DNA from: Dactylorhiza incarnata
Taxonomy: Eukaryota; Streptophyta; Magnoliopsida; Asparagales; Orchidaceae
Length of the DNA stretch: 64,000 nt
Assembly (NCBI GenBank): GCA_033032865.1
Contig: JAWHQI010000064.1
Location: 2,790,001 to 2,854,000, forward strand
Direction of reading: 5' to 3'
In this document: positions 22,818 to 32,666 of the stretch, one piece after another
Layout of the letters: every line of letters starts with the position of its first letter
Position numbering within the stretch: the stretch's first letter is position 1
Program-made: the position numbers and the translations under genes
The notes under the pieces: model-generated
What the model saw: only the letters and a program-made list of their open reading frames with translations
Database searches by the model: none
What the model was told of the DNA's origin: nothing

Positions 22818-24326
22818 TTATGTGACTGCCTGAGGACTGGTTTCATGAAACACCACATCCTTGCTGAATGTAACAGTCCTGGTCACAGGGTTCCAAAGCT
22901 TGTAGCCTTTTATGCCATCTTTGTAACCCACAAAGATGCACTTCTCAGACTTGACATCAAGCTTCCTCCTCTTCTCCTTTGGAATGTGAACATATGCATC
23001 ACACCCAAACACACGAGCATAGGCCAAGTTTGGCTTTCTCTTGAAGATGACTTCAAAGGGAGTACATCCCTCCACAACAGATGTAGGGGACCTGTTCTTC
23101 AGGTAATTTGCAGTAGCCACTGCTTCAGCCCAGAACTCCTTCCCCAAACCTTCCCAACTGAGCATGCACCTGGCCTTCTCCATCAAGGTCCTGTTCAGCC
23201 TCTCCGACACTCCATTCTGCTCTGGAGTATACGGTGTGGTCTTCTGTCGTGCAATCCCCTGCTCAGTACAGAACTGCTCAAAGGCATCAGAGCAGTACTC
23301 CCCTCCATTATCAGAACAGAGGACCTTCACCTTTCTCTCCAACTGGTTCTCCACCAGGTTCTTAAATTCCTTGAACCTGTCCAGAACTTCTGACTTGGAC
23401 CTGAGAAAATAGATCCAGGAATACCGTGAGAGGTCATCAGTAAAGGACACATAATACCTTGTGCCGCCTAGAGATGGAGCTGGAATTGGCCCAAACACAT
23501 CACTGTGTATTAGCTCCAGCACTTCAGTTGCCCTCGTGCCCGTCCCACGAAAGCTTACCCTGGTCTGTTTGCCAAGCAGGCAATGTTCACAGAACCCAAG
23601 GCTTGTGGAGCACTCCGACACGCCTTCCACCATCTGACTGGATGTCATGGTCGACATCCCCTTCTCACTGATATGCCTAAGCCGATGATGCCACAGCCTG
23701 GACACCTCCTCCTGGTCAACCTCCTGGCTCTCAGAGATAAGAGCCCCACTTGGAACCACTGTATCAGCAAGCAGAGTATACAGTATTCCATGTCTTACTC
23801 CACTGTCAATCACCATTGCCCCCCTTGACATCTTGCAAGTTTGCTTGTCACAGCTGAAGTGCACTCCTGCATCCACCATGGAACCCACCGAGATTAAATT
23901 CCTGCTCATCCCAGGAATGTGCATCACATTTGGAAGAGACCTTGTGGTCCCATTAGACAGCTTCAGCATCACCTTGCCACGCCCAATGATCTGCACAGCA
24001 GAATCATCACCCAGCATGACATCTCCACCGTCAAACCTCTCATACTCACAGAACCAGTGCCTATGAGGGGTCATGTGGTATGATGCTCTTGTGTCTACAT
24101 ACCACAAATCAGAATCTCTCTGAGCAACGCACGCAGCAGCGATGTACATGTCACCGCCATCGCCCTCCTTCTTCGTACCAGAAGTTGTCAGTGTCTCCTT
24201 GTTCTGAACGGCCTTGTTCAGACATTGAGACTTCACATAACCAGTCTCATTACACTTCCAGCACCGAACGGGCTTCTTACTCTTCTCCCTCTCCTGGCTC
24301 TTGGATCTACCTCGAGACTTATCTCA
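22818..24326 (-). pseudogene. Nucleocapsid tail, protease and integrase of element D
   Basis: One frame from the TGA at 24324 to a TAA at 22818. In order: zinc-knuckle region near 24228-24269 (CWKCNETGYVKSQC), where the histidine ligand is replaced by tyrosine; protease near 24100 (LWYVDTRASYHMT), where the active-site Asp-Thr/Ser-Gly has become Asp-Thr-Arg; GAG-pre-integrase (LWHHRLRHIS...CEHCLLGKQ); integrase core with SDVFGP, CSDNGGEY and NGVSERLNRT. Both substitutions are single-base G/C-to-A/T changes and would disable RNA packaging and polyprotein cleavage. The integrase motifs look intact. Confidence 0.88.
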
Positions 24327-25036
24327 ATATCCACCCTGCTTGCTCTCCCTTCGTTGAGGACGGGATCTAGACACACTCAAAGCACCTTTGTTTGTCGCCT
24401 CAGAACCTCCTCTCCTAGTCTCCTCAAATAAAAGAGCTGCACATACAGTATCGTATGACAGTTCCTTGTCTCCACTCCCTCCAATCACGGCAATCAGATT
24501 GTCCCATGAATCTGGCAGTGAGCACAACAAGGTGATGGCTCTATCCTCATTCGAGATCTTCTCACCGATAGAGATTAACTGACTCACAATGGTGTTGATT
24601 TGAGTCAAGTGCTCTGAAAATGAATCACCCTCACGCATCTGAAGTTTATACCACTTCTTCCTCAAGAGCAATTTGTTTACCAGGGACTTGCTCTGGTAGA
24701 GGGATTCCAACTTACGCCACAGACTTCATGCCGAAGTCTCCTCCATGACGTTAGTCAAGATTGAATCTGCAAGGAATAACCGGATCAGGCCCTTAGCCTT
24801 TCGATCAGTTTTCGTCCAGGTCGCCGCCTCCGCCGCACCATCTGCAGCCGCGTCTGCAGATTTTCCCTTCGATGCGCTCGCATACTTCTCTGTTACCTTA
24901 GGAACGGGAGGATCATCTTCGATCGCAGACCATAGATCTCGATCAATCAACATATCTTCCATCTTCATCTTCCATAAATCGAATCGACTTCCGTCAAACT
25001 TTTCGATCTCGATCCGCACGCCGCTAGAACCCATCT
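24327..25036 (-). pseudogene. gag of element D
   Basis: Tork-type Gag starting near 25036 (MGSSGVRIEIEKFDG), just inside the primer site. The capsid region includes KMKMEDMLID, QSKSLVNKLLLRKKWY and a UBN2-like DSFSEHLTQIN...LLCSLPDSWD. A TGA at 24726-24728 splits it after EETSA, and a TGA at 24324 (probably from CGA, Arg) precedes the zinc-knuckle region. The frame is the same on both sides of each stop. An alanine-rich insert (SADAAADGAAEAA) lies near 24835. Confidence 0.85.
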
Positions 25037-25054
25037 CCAGGATCAAGAAACATC

Positions 25055-25066
25055 CCTCTGATACCA
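25055..25066 (-). other. Primer-binding site of element D
   Basis: TGGTATCAGAGG on the minus strand, two bases from the LTR start at 25069; complementary to plant initiator tRNA-Met. Confidence 0.9.
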
Positions 25067-25068
25067 AA

Positions 25069-26229
25069 TGTAAAGAAACAGGGTGTGCCGAGACGAGAAA
25101 ATTTGACAGAAAAATGAAACAGCAATACACAGAAAAATCACAGAAGACACAGATATACAGAGGTTCACCCAAGCCGGGCTACGTCCCCTCTCCCATTCCT
25201 CTTCTCTTCTTTTGTTTAATCACCAAGACATATTATAACTTACAAGGTTACAAGGATCAAAACCGATCCTACCTCACACAACCCTCTCAGGCAAGAACAG
25301 AGGAACCGCCGCCAAGGAACACCGCGCAAAAACTATTGCACTCTCTTGGACTTAATCTCCTTCACCTCTCTCTCTAACCCTAAACCAGGGTTATGCACCC
25401 TTTAAATATGGCGCCAGACCGGGCTCAGACCAACCAACCTCTGAGACGGTCCAATAACATCCGCTGAGACGGAACCAGCTGAGACAGCATGAACATCAGG
25501 CGTCGAGCGCGGGCGTCGAGCGCGGGCGTCGAGCGCGGGCGTCGAGCGCGGGCGTCGAGCGCGGGCGTCGAGCGCGGGCGTCGAGCGCGGGCGTCGAGCG
25601 CGGGCGTCGAGCGCGGGCGTCGAGCGCGGGCGTCGAGCGCGGGCGTCGAGCGCGGGCGTCGAGCGCGGGCGTCGAGCGCGGGCGTCGAGCGCGGGCGTCG
25701 AGCGCGGGCGTCGAGCGCGGGCGTCGAGCGCGGGCGTCGAGCGCGGGCGTCGAGCGCGGGCGTCGAGCGCGGGCGTCGAGCGCGGGCGTCGAGCGCGGGC
25801 GTCGAGCGCGGGCGTCGAGCGCAGGCGTCGAGCGCATGCGTCGAGCGCAGGCGTCGAGCGCAGGCGTCGAGCGCAGGCGTCGAGCGCAGGCGTCGAGCGC
25901 AGGCGTCGAGCGCAGGCTCAAGCGCAGGTGTCGAGCATCGAATGCGGGCATCGGGCGCAAGCATCGAGCGCAGGCGTCGAGCGTCGAGCGCAGGCGTCGA
26001 GCGCAGGCGTCGAGCGCAGAACACAGGCCTCTCCCGTTCCATGAACCGCTGAGGCAAGGACCCGTTCGTCGAACGCAGGCGGAGTTCGACGAACCCTTCT
26101 CCGTTCGTCGAACGCCGTTCGACGAATCCTTCTTCATTCTTCAAGCGCAGGCGGAGTTCGACGAACTCTTCTCCGTTCGTCGAACGCCGTTCGACGAACC
26201 CTGACCAGAAGTGTTCCCCAACTCCAACA
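25069..26229 (-). repeat. 5' LTR of element D (1161 bp)
   Basis: TGTAAAGAAACAGG...AACTCCAACA, directly followed by the ATTTG duplication. A TATA-like TATTTAAAGG lies at 25398-25410 on the minus strand. Upstream of it in U3 are CCGCTGAGACGG words (25440-25490), an expanded 13-bp minisatellite (25498-25915) and GTTCGACGAAC palindromes (26065-26205). It is 285 bases longer than the 3' copy. Confidence 0.92.
25498..25915. repeat. 13-bp minisatellite GCGTCGAGCGCGG in the D 5' LTR
   Basis: About 25 essentially identical 13-bp units (25500-25823) followed by about seven with CGCAG in place of CGCGG. The 3' LTR has only about fourteen diverged units. Since 39 bases is 13 codons, long arginine-rich frames cross it on both strands; these are artefacts. 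Confidence 0.92.
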
Positions 26230-26328
26230 ATTTGCCGATGACAAACCGTGGCTAAAACTCCTTTGCCACGGAATTGGACTTTTAGCCATGACAATTTGCC
26301 CTGGCTAAAAGACCATTTTCTGGTAGTG
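26230..26328. mobile_element. CACTA transposon terminus
   Basis: Ends TTTTCTGGTAGTG, the complement of CACTACCAGAAAA, a plant CACTA terminal inverted repeat. It is preceded by subterminal words (CCGTGGCTAAAA, TTAGCCATGAC, TTTGCC). The sequence continues that before element D (19700-20123) across one ATTTG copy. Confidence 0.7.
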
Positions 26329-26700
26329 ATAATATGATAGATATTAACTTTACATTTCCATTATTTTAAAAGATCGAAATTCATAATTTACTCCATACTC
26401 ATAAAATCGTGAAATTAGGTTTTAGTGTAAAATCCTAATTCATTTAAACTACTAGATGTGCCCGTTTTTTTCCTAGAAGCTAATTCTAAAATTTAATTTT
26501 TGATAGGTACCCCCTAACCCGGGTTGCGAATATCCGAAGCACCCGCCTCATTTGGTGGAGGAAATGAGGTTGACCAAAGTAAACCCCACTAGCCCCGTAG
26601 CCACCCAACATATGTAAAATCCCCAATCATGTAGTGCAAATAGTAAAATCTCCCATCATGGGGGTGCAAATTGTAAAATCCTCAATCATGGGGTGGAAAT
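26329..26700. other. Spacer with a ~30-bp triplet repeat
   Basis: Unassigned sequence between the CACTA end and the truncated LTR of element C. Near 26612-26700 three ~30-base units share GTAAAATC, CAATCATG or CATCATGG, and GTGCAAAT. I see no open frame. Confidence 0.5.
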
Positions 26701-27037
26701 CAGAGAATAGAATATAACTGATCTGTCTGAAATTCGTTGAACTGAAATAAGAATTCGTCGATCTGAATGTTGAGTTCGTCGACAGCTGAGACTTGGGAAG
26801 TTCGTCGAACGCTGAGACTTAACAAATTCGTCGAACGCTGAGACTGGGCAAATTCGTCGAACTGGAGTAAGACGTTCGTCGAACGCAAAATGCATTTCGT
26901 CCAACGCAGAAACTTAGCTTTTCCTAAGATCTAACAGCCTTAAACCTTGACCCTTTAGACTATACAATGTGGGTCAACTTAGTCCTAGTCAACAGATAGT
27001 GATCTTAGCCCAAATCAGTAATAGGGTTGTTCCAACA
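26701..27037 (-). repeat. 3' LTR fragment of element C
   Basis: The last ~337 bases of an LTR homologous to 2918-3692 of element 1, ending GTTGTTCCAACA at 27037. It keeps seven or so GTTCGTCGAAC-type words (26745-26905). The rest of the LTR is missing; the break at 26700 meets unrelated repeat DNA. Confidence 0.85.
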
Positions 27038-27055
27038 ATCTCCCCATATTTGGGT
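27038..27055 (-). other. Polypurine tract of element C
   Basis: AAATATGGGGAGAT on the minus strand directly inside the 3' LTR, the expected plus-strand primer. Confidence 0.7.
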
Positions 27056-27222
27056 TAGGATACTATTTGACAAAAATCAAATAAAACAATAGAAAAATAG
27101 CAGAGCATATATATCTGACAGAATGTAAATTCATTTCAGCAGATAAAAGAACTATAGTGCTCTGAGTTTAGATACATTACATTGAGAATAGAAAATATAC
27201 CAAAACTAAAAAGTCAAAACCT

Positions 27223-29688
27223 TTACTTCTTCTCTGAAGGAGGCTTGAATATGATTTGCCTGTTTGGGTTTTCTGATTCTTTTCTACTCATATAAAGGTC
27301 TTGAGCTACCAACATGGTTTGAAATTTAGCATGAGGAACCACGGCTGCTGGGTGCAACCTTAAGTAATCTTCAACATTAAATAGGTGCTTTGAACTGTAC
27401 TTTTCAAATTCCTGCTTTCTGAATTCTAACATAGTTGAATACTGAGAATGGTCCTTTCCTTCTGCTTTAGCTTTGTTAATCTGAGCTGTGGCAATAGATT
27501 CCTTGAATCTAGCCATCTGAGAAATTCTTTCTGCTTTTGGATTAGGAGAAGGAGGCCTTTCATCAATATCACTGGTCTGATAGGAGAATTGATAATCAGA
27601 ATTTCTTTTTCTGTGAAAAGAACCATCAGATACATGATATTTATATACTGAGGAAGAAGATCTGGCAGATCCTAAAGAAGGAGGTATGGATGACCTAGAA
27701 CTGAAAGAACCACTTGAACTAGCTGGTCTCATTGACTGCTGAGGAAGGGATCTCTGGGAGGAAGAAGAGAATCCTGCAGATCCTGCTGCTGGAGGAGGAG
27801 GAGGATGACTAAACTTGACAGGTTTGTCAGAGTAGTATTCTGTCTTCTTCATCTTCTTACTCTTATTGTTCTCATTCCTGGAGAACCTCATCCAGGCTGG
27901 GGAATCTTATGTTAAGGTGATATTATGCAGAATATAGTATGGAACATCATTATTTGAGGAAGGAGGCTTGGGAACAGCCTTAGGCTTAGATTTGGACTTT
28001 CTTTTCCTTAAAGATTGATCATCTGAATCATCATCATCTGAATCATCATCAGAAGAGGACTGAGGATTATCATATAAATCGTCAACTGCTTTAAGAGCTT
28101 CAGAAATATCTTTCTCAACATCAACATTTTGATCAACATCAATATCATCAAAATCTGGCAATGGGGAATCATCAAAGACAAAGGTAGGAGGAGAATTCAT
28201 CACTCAAACTACTTCTGATTCTTCTTTTTCTTGAACTGGAGCTGGAATTGTTTCTTCAACGACTGGAGATGGAATTGTTTCTTCAACGACTGGAGCTGGA
28301 ATTGCTTCTTCAACACAAAACATATCTGAACCTGCTACTGCATTCACTGGAGCTTCTTCATGAGACATCTCCCCCTGCCTAGTTTCAGGAAGCCCTGAAG
28401 CTAGGCCCCTAGATGAAGGGACAGATGAGGAGGTAGGGAATGAAGCAATTTTAGCAGAAAGGTCAGATAGGATTTGAAGCACTGGAGCAAGCTTTGCATC
28501 CATGAGAGCATCTAGCTTGGGAGTTATATGTTGGAATATCTGATCAGCTAGAGATGAGAAATCAACATGCACAAGGTCTTGTGGATGCTGAGATGATGAT
28601 GCGATAGAGAATGGAATAGAGGGCATGAAGATGTTAGTGGAATTTGATATGGGTGGATGAAAATCTTCATGAATAGGAGAATGAGGTTGGATAGGTGAGT
28701 GTGGAGATAAGAGATTGAATGATGGAAGGATATCAACATCTGGTTGGGATGAAGATGGAATCTCTGTAGATAAGTTTGCTTGGAGAGGAGGAGAAGAAAG
28801 CAATGAAGGTGAAGGGTCTATGGGAGAAATATGGGGAGGAATTTCTTCATGAGGAGGTGGAGATGGGAGAGGAGTGGAAGAGACAAGAGGAGGTACTTCT
28901 GGAAGGGTCAGGGGAGTGACTGGATCAGTCCTAGTGTCTTCAGAAGCTGGCTTGGGGGCATCCGCCCTTGGAATCTTCTTTGGGATCACCCTTTCCCACT
29001 TGCCAAATAGAGCTGATGTTAGCCTCTTGCAAGCATTAATAAACACCTTGGGATAGACCAACAGGTCTGGATATTTTTCTTGAAGAAAAATTCCCAATAT
29101 TCTGCCATAACATACATTAGTCTTACTTATTTTCTTCCTAATTGATTCAAAAAGAATCAATCCCCAATTTACTTTCTTCTTTTCTACCAAGGTCACCATC
29201 AACAGGAATTGGTGCCTGGTTATATAATCATGGGCTGAGGTCTTCCCTAGCAAGACCTTTCCAACAATATCTGCCAAAAACTTATATTTACTGGATAAGT
29301 TTTTCTTCAACAGATGGTTAGGGTTTCCAGACGAATGACCCATCTTAACCAAAACATTATCAAACTCAGCAGAACTTATTTCTAACTCTTCATTACCATT
29401 CAATAATCCAAAAACTTCAGTTAAAACATCTGGGGTAAGAATAACCTGATTTCCAGATATTGTTCCTGATAGAGTTATTTCATTCTCTGCCTTAATGGTG
29501 TAAACCCATTCCTTTATCTCGACTACTGGAAGCTTAATTCTTGTAGTCATTAACTTCTTAAGCTATTGTTCTTCAAACAAATGAAGAATGTCCTGGAATA
29601 TTTGATCGGAATGCGGAAACGACTCGATGTCAATATCAAACCCGGCGTCAAACTTCATTGAGGAAAGAACTGCTTGAGAAATCGCCAT
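27223..29688 (-). pseudogene. Extra downstream ORF (ORF3) of element C, three nonsense codons
   Basis: A long frame beyond pol, in the place where some Sireviruses carry an env-like gene. From ATG 29688 (MAISQAVLSSMKFDAG) the frame runs to 27223, about 820 codons, with in-frame TAG at 29565, TGA at 28206 and TAA at 27909. The first ~220 residues look globular (KFLADIVGKVLLGKTSAHD, HQFLLMVTLVEKKKVNWG) and vaguely recall the putative plant transposon protein domain. Then come a Pro/Ser-rich section (about 230-350), short VVEETIPAPV repeats, an Asp/Ser-rich acidic block, basic RKRKSKSK, and a helical, charged C-terminus. I see no signal peptide or membrane segment, so envelope function is not supported. 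Function unknown. Confidence 0.75.
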
Positions 29689-29694
29689 TGTTAC

Positions 29695-30025
29695 CTGCAA
29701 AAGAAAGAACGATCAAGTGCAAAGGGAACTGGAGGGAAAAGCAATTTCTGTAGGCGCAAAGATAAAAGGAAATAAAAGTTTGATTATATAGAGGGATTGG
29801 AGAAGACGCAAGCTTTCGTAGGACTGAGGTCGGCTAAACCTAATAAAATCAGAAGTTGAAAAGACTTAGCCTTCATCAAACAGCGTTCGACGAAAAATTA
29901 ATTTTCGTCGATCTCAGTTTGACGAACGACTTGTCTTCATCGATCTCCGAAGTTAATAGGTTTCGTCGATCTCCGTTCGACGAAAGACTCAATTTCGTCG
30001 ATCTCCGTTCGACGAAATGATGTGA
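29695..30025 (-). promoter_or_regulatory. U3-like promoter module upstream of ORF3
   Basis: Between the pol end and ORF3 lie about ten GTTCGACGAA / TTCGTCGATC words (29885-30025), then a minus-strand TATA box (CTATATAA, 29784-29791), then the ORF3 ATG about 95 bases on. The order palindromes, TATA, coding region copies that of the LTRs here. A CTTTCTTTTGCAG tract ending at 29695, seven bases before the ATG, also looks like a 3' splice site, so expression by splicing from the LTR transcript is an alternative. Sequence evidence is direct; promoter activity is inferred. Confidence 0.6.
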
Positions 30026-30083
30026 TAAGTAGAAAATTTAATTTTTTAATTGATTGAATCTCCATCTATCATTCCTAGCTGAT

Positions 30084-31269
30084 TTATAAAGAATATATGT
30101 TTCTTTTCATCCAAGGGTTTGGTGAAAATATCAGCCATTTGCAAATCAGTAGAAATGAATTGTAGGCAAATTTTATTTTTATACACATTATCTCTGATAA
30201 AGTGGGGCCTAATTCTATATGTTTAGTCCTACTATGGAGTAGTGGATTTTGTGCTATAGATATTGCACTAGTATTATCACAAAATATAATTGAATTATTT
30301 AAGTTGATACCATAGTCTAGAAGTTGATTTTGTATCCACAGTATCTGTGAGCAGCAACTGCCTGCAGCAATATATTCTGCTTCAGCTGTTGATGTAGACA
30401 CAGATGTCTGTTTCTTACGAAACCAAGACACAAGCCTATCATCAAGAAACTGGCAAGTTCCTGATGTGCTTTTCCTGTCTACTCTGCATCCAGCATAATC
30501 AGAATCTGAGAATCCAGTTAATTCAAATTCTGATGCTGTTGGATACCAGAGTCCTAGATTTGGACAACCCTTTATATATCTCAAAATTCTTTTTAATAAA
30601 ATTAGGTGAGATTCCTTGGGGTTAACTTGGAACCTAGCACAAATACATGTAGCAAACATTATGTCAGGCCTACTAGCTGTTAAGTAAAGTAATGAGCGTG
30701 CAATTGCTCTATATACTTTATGATCAACATGTTTCCCTGATTCATCAGTGTCAGCAACAGCATTGGAGGGCATGGGTGTTTTCATAGTGGAAGCATCAGA
30801 CATACCAAATCTTTTCACTAATTCCTTAACATACTTGGATTGTGATATGAATATGCCATTTGGAGTTTGCTTCACTTGAAGAGCAAGGAAGTAAGATAAC
30901 TCACCCATACTACTCATTTCAAATTTAGATTGCATTAGGTTAGAAAACCTTTTGCATAGATTTGAATCAGTAGAGCCAAAAATAATATCATCTACATAAA
31001 TTTGAACTAGTAATATTTGATTTTTATGTATCCTGAAAAATAGGGTTTTATCAACAATGCCTCTACAGAATTTGTTTTCCAAAAGAAAATTAACTAAGGT
31101 CTCATACCATGCTCTGGGAGCTTGCTTGAGACCATAGAGAGCTTTATTAAGCTTAAATATATAAGAAGAGTGAGTTGGAGAGATAAAACCTGGTGGTTGT
31201 TCCACATAGACTTCTTCTTTGATATCTCCATTAAGAAAAACACTCTTCACATCCATCTGATATACCTTG
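30084..31269 (-). pseudogene. Reverse transcriptase (3' part) and RNase H of element C
   Basis: Continues the polymerase interrupted by element A, starting at the MDVKSVFLNGD motif near 31256. [11 protein letters not shown] (active site) lies near 30990, RPDIMFAT near 30660, and RNase H (RKSTSGTCQFL, STAEAEYIAAGS) between 30500 and 30360. The usual C-terminus ([10 protein letters not shown]) is present but in another frame near 30130-30160, so a one- or two-base change near 30205 altered the last ~40 residues. Otherwise the frame is uninterrupted. Confidence 0.88.
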
Positions 31270-32666
31270 TGAAAGAATATTAGGTTTGTAGTCTAAATCA
31301 CCTAGGGGGGTGAATAGGTCTTTTTGATTTTCCTCTAAGCACCCTAGCTTATTTCTGATTTCTGGTTTAAGCAAAAGATCAACCACACAGAAAGCACACA
31401 AGTATGTATAGAGGTTCCTCAAGACAGGGTGTCTTGAGTAGTCCTCTTCCCCCATTCACCTTTCTAACAATGTGTTAGACAAGGCCAACTCCTCCAAATT
31501 CGGCTCAAAAGAGCTTACAACACAGATCCCTCAGGATCTCTCAGGTTTTCTCAAACCCTACCTCAGGCACAACAGCCCTACAACTCAGATCAGCTCCTGA
31601 TCCTACAGCTCAGACCTCAGCAGGTCCTACAACTCAGACCACAATAGGTCCTACCTCAGGCTAAACAGCCCTACCTCAGATCAGCTCCTGATCATACAGC
31701 TCAGACCTCAGCCGGTCATACAACTCAGAGGATTCCTCCTCCTACAGCTCAGGCAATGAAGCCCTACAACTCAGATCAACAGATCCTATACTCAGGCCTT
31801 CATCCCTACACTCAGAACCCTCAGGTTCCTACAAACTCAGACCAAAAGGTCTTATAACTCAGGCAAAATGCCCTACAGAAAATTGGTTTAGAAATATTCT
31901 ACAGTAGAGGAACTCTCATGTAGATCCTGCACGGTCTGTGCTTCCTGTAGCTGAAGATGTTGAATACAACCACAACTTGATCTTCCTCTTCAATAGAGTG
32001 ATGGAAGATCACCTTGCCCCTCCTGGTGGAGGAGCTATCTTCTTCTCTCGATTTCTTCTTCTCTTTCAGGGAGCAGGAAGAAAATCGTGAGCAGCCATCA
32101 ATGGCGAATGGAGATTTTGCACGCAATCGACCGTTGTTAGAAAATGCCCTAACACTTTCTTTTATACTTCTTTTCATCTTCAACGACTCTAATTTGATCT
32201 CCCAAGAAGTATGGGAGAGATCGGTGGTCCTCTGTAGCTTTTCTACAACTTGCACTAGCCGCAGGTCTCGCCGCCCTACTTTTCCATAGAGAAGGTCTGC
32301 GCTCGACGAACGCGCTGCACTCTACGTTCGACGAACTTGTCAAACTCTGCGTTCGACGATTTTGTCAAACTCTGTATTCGACGACCTCGCCAAGCTCTGC
32401 GTTCGACGATCTTGTCTTGTCTCTGCGTTCGACGAACGACACTCTGCGTTCGATGATCGGCACTATTTCTACGTTCGACGATCTACACTGTCTCTGCGTT
32501 CGACGATCTGCCAAGTCTCAGCTGTTTCTTCAATCTCGTCTCAGCGGTCGACGAACAGTGTTCTGTGTTCGATGAACGACACTCTGCGTTCGACGAACAC
32601 ATCAATTATGCCTTCTCAGCGGCTCCTTCTTTGGTCTCATCTCAGCGGTCGACGAACATAGTCCTG
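31270..32666 (-). repeat. 3' LTR of element A, truncated
   Basis: Begins TGAAAGAATATTAGG, has a 6-G run at 31305-31310, a CTACAACTCAGACC-type repeat block (31560-31870), a minus-strand TATA box (TATAAAAG, 32159-32166) and part of the palindrome array (32300-32660). It stops at the shared bases CTG (32664-32666), where LTR text passes into RNase H text. Confidence 0.9.

Larger units (their letters stand above)
20124..26229 (-). mobile_element. Element D: Tork-like copia retrotransposon, complete, TSD ATTTG
   Basis: Full-length minus-strand element with two LTRs (20124-20999 and 25069-26229), a tRNA-Met primer site, a polypurine tract and gag-pol between them. ATTTG stands on both sides (20119-20123 and 26230-26234). 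The pol motifs VKTDFLHGDLEEEICMKQPEGF and YVDDMLLVG are of Tork/TNT1 type and distinct from the Sirevirus-like elements nearby. Gag-pol is mostly one frame broken by four stops and one frameshift. The LTRs differ by 285 bases, mainly through a 13-bp minisatellite. Confidence 0.92.

Noticed and set aside
25489..26137. Long arginine/alanine-rich open frames on both strands in the D 5' LTR
   Set aside because: They are the translation of a 13-bp repeat, which cannot contain stops in these frames; the region is LTR U3.
27223..29688. ORF3 as a retroviral-type envelope gene
   Set aside because: No signal peptide, membrane segment or cleavage site is visible; position alone is not enough.
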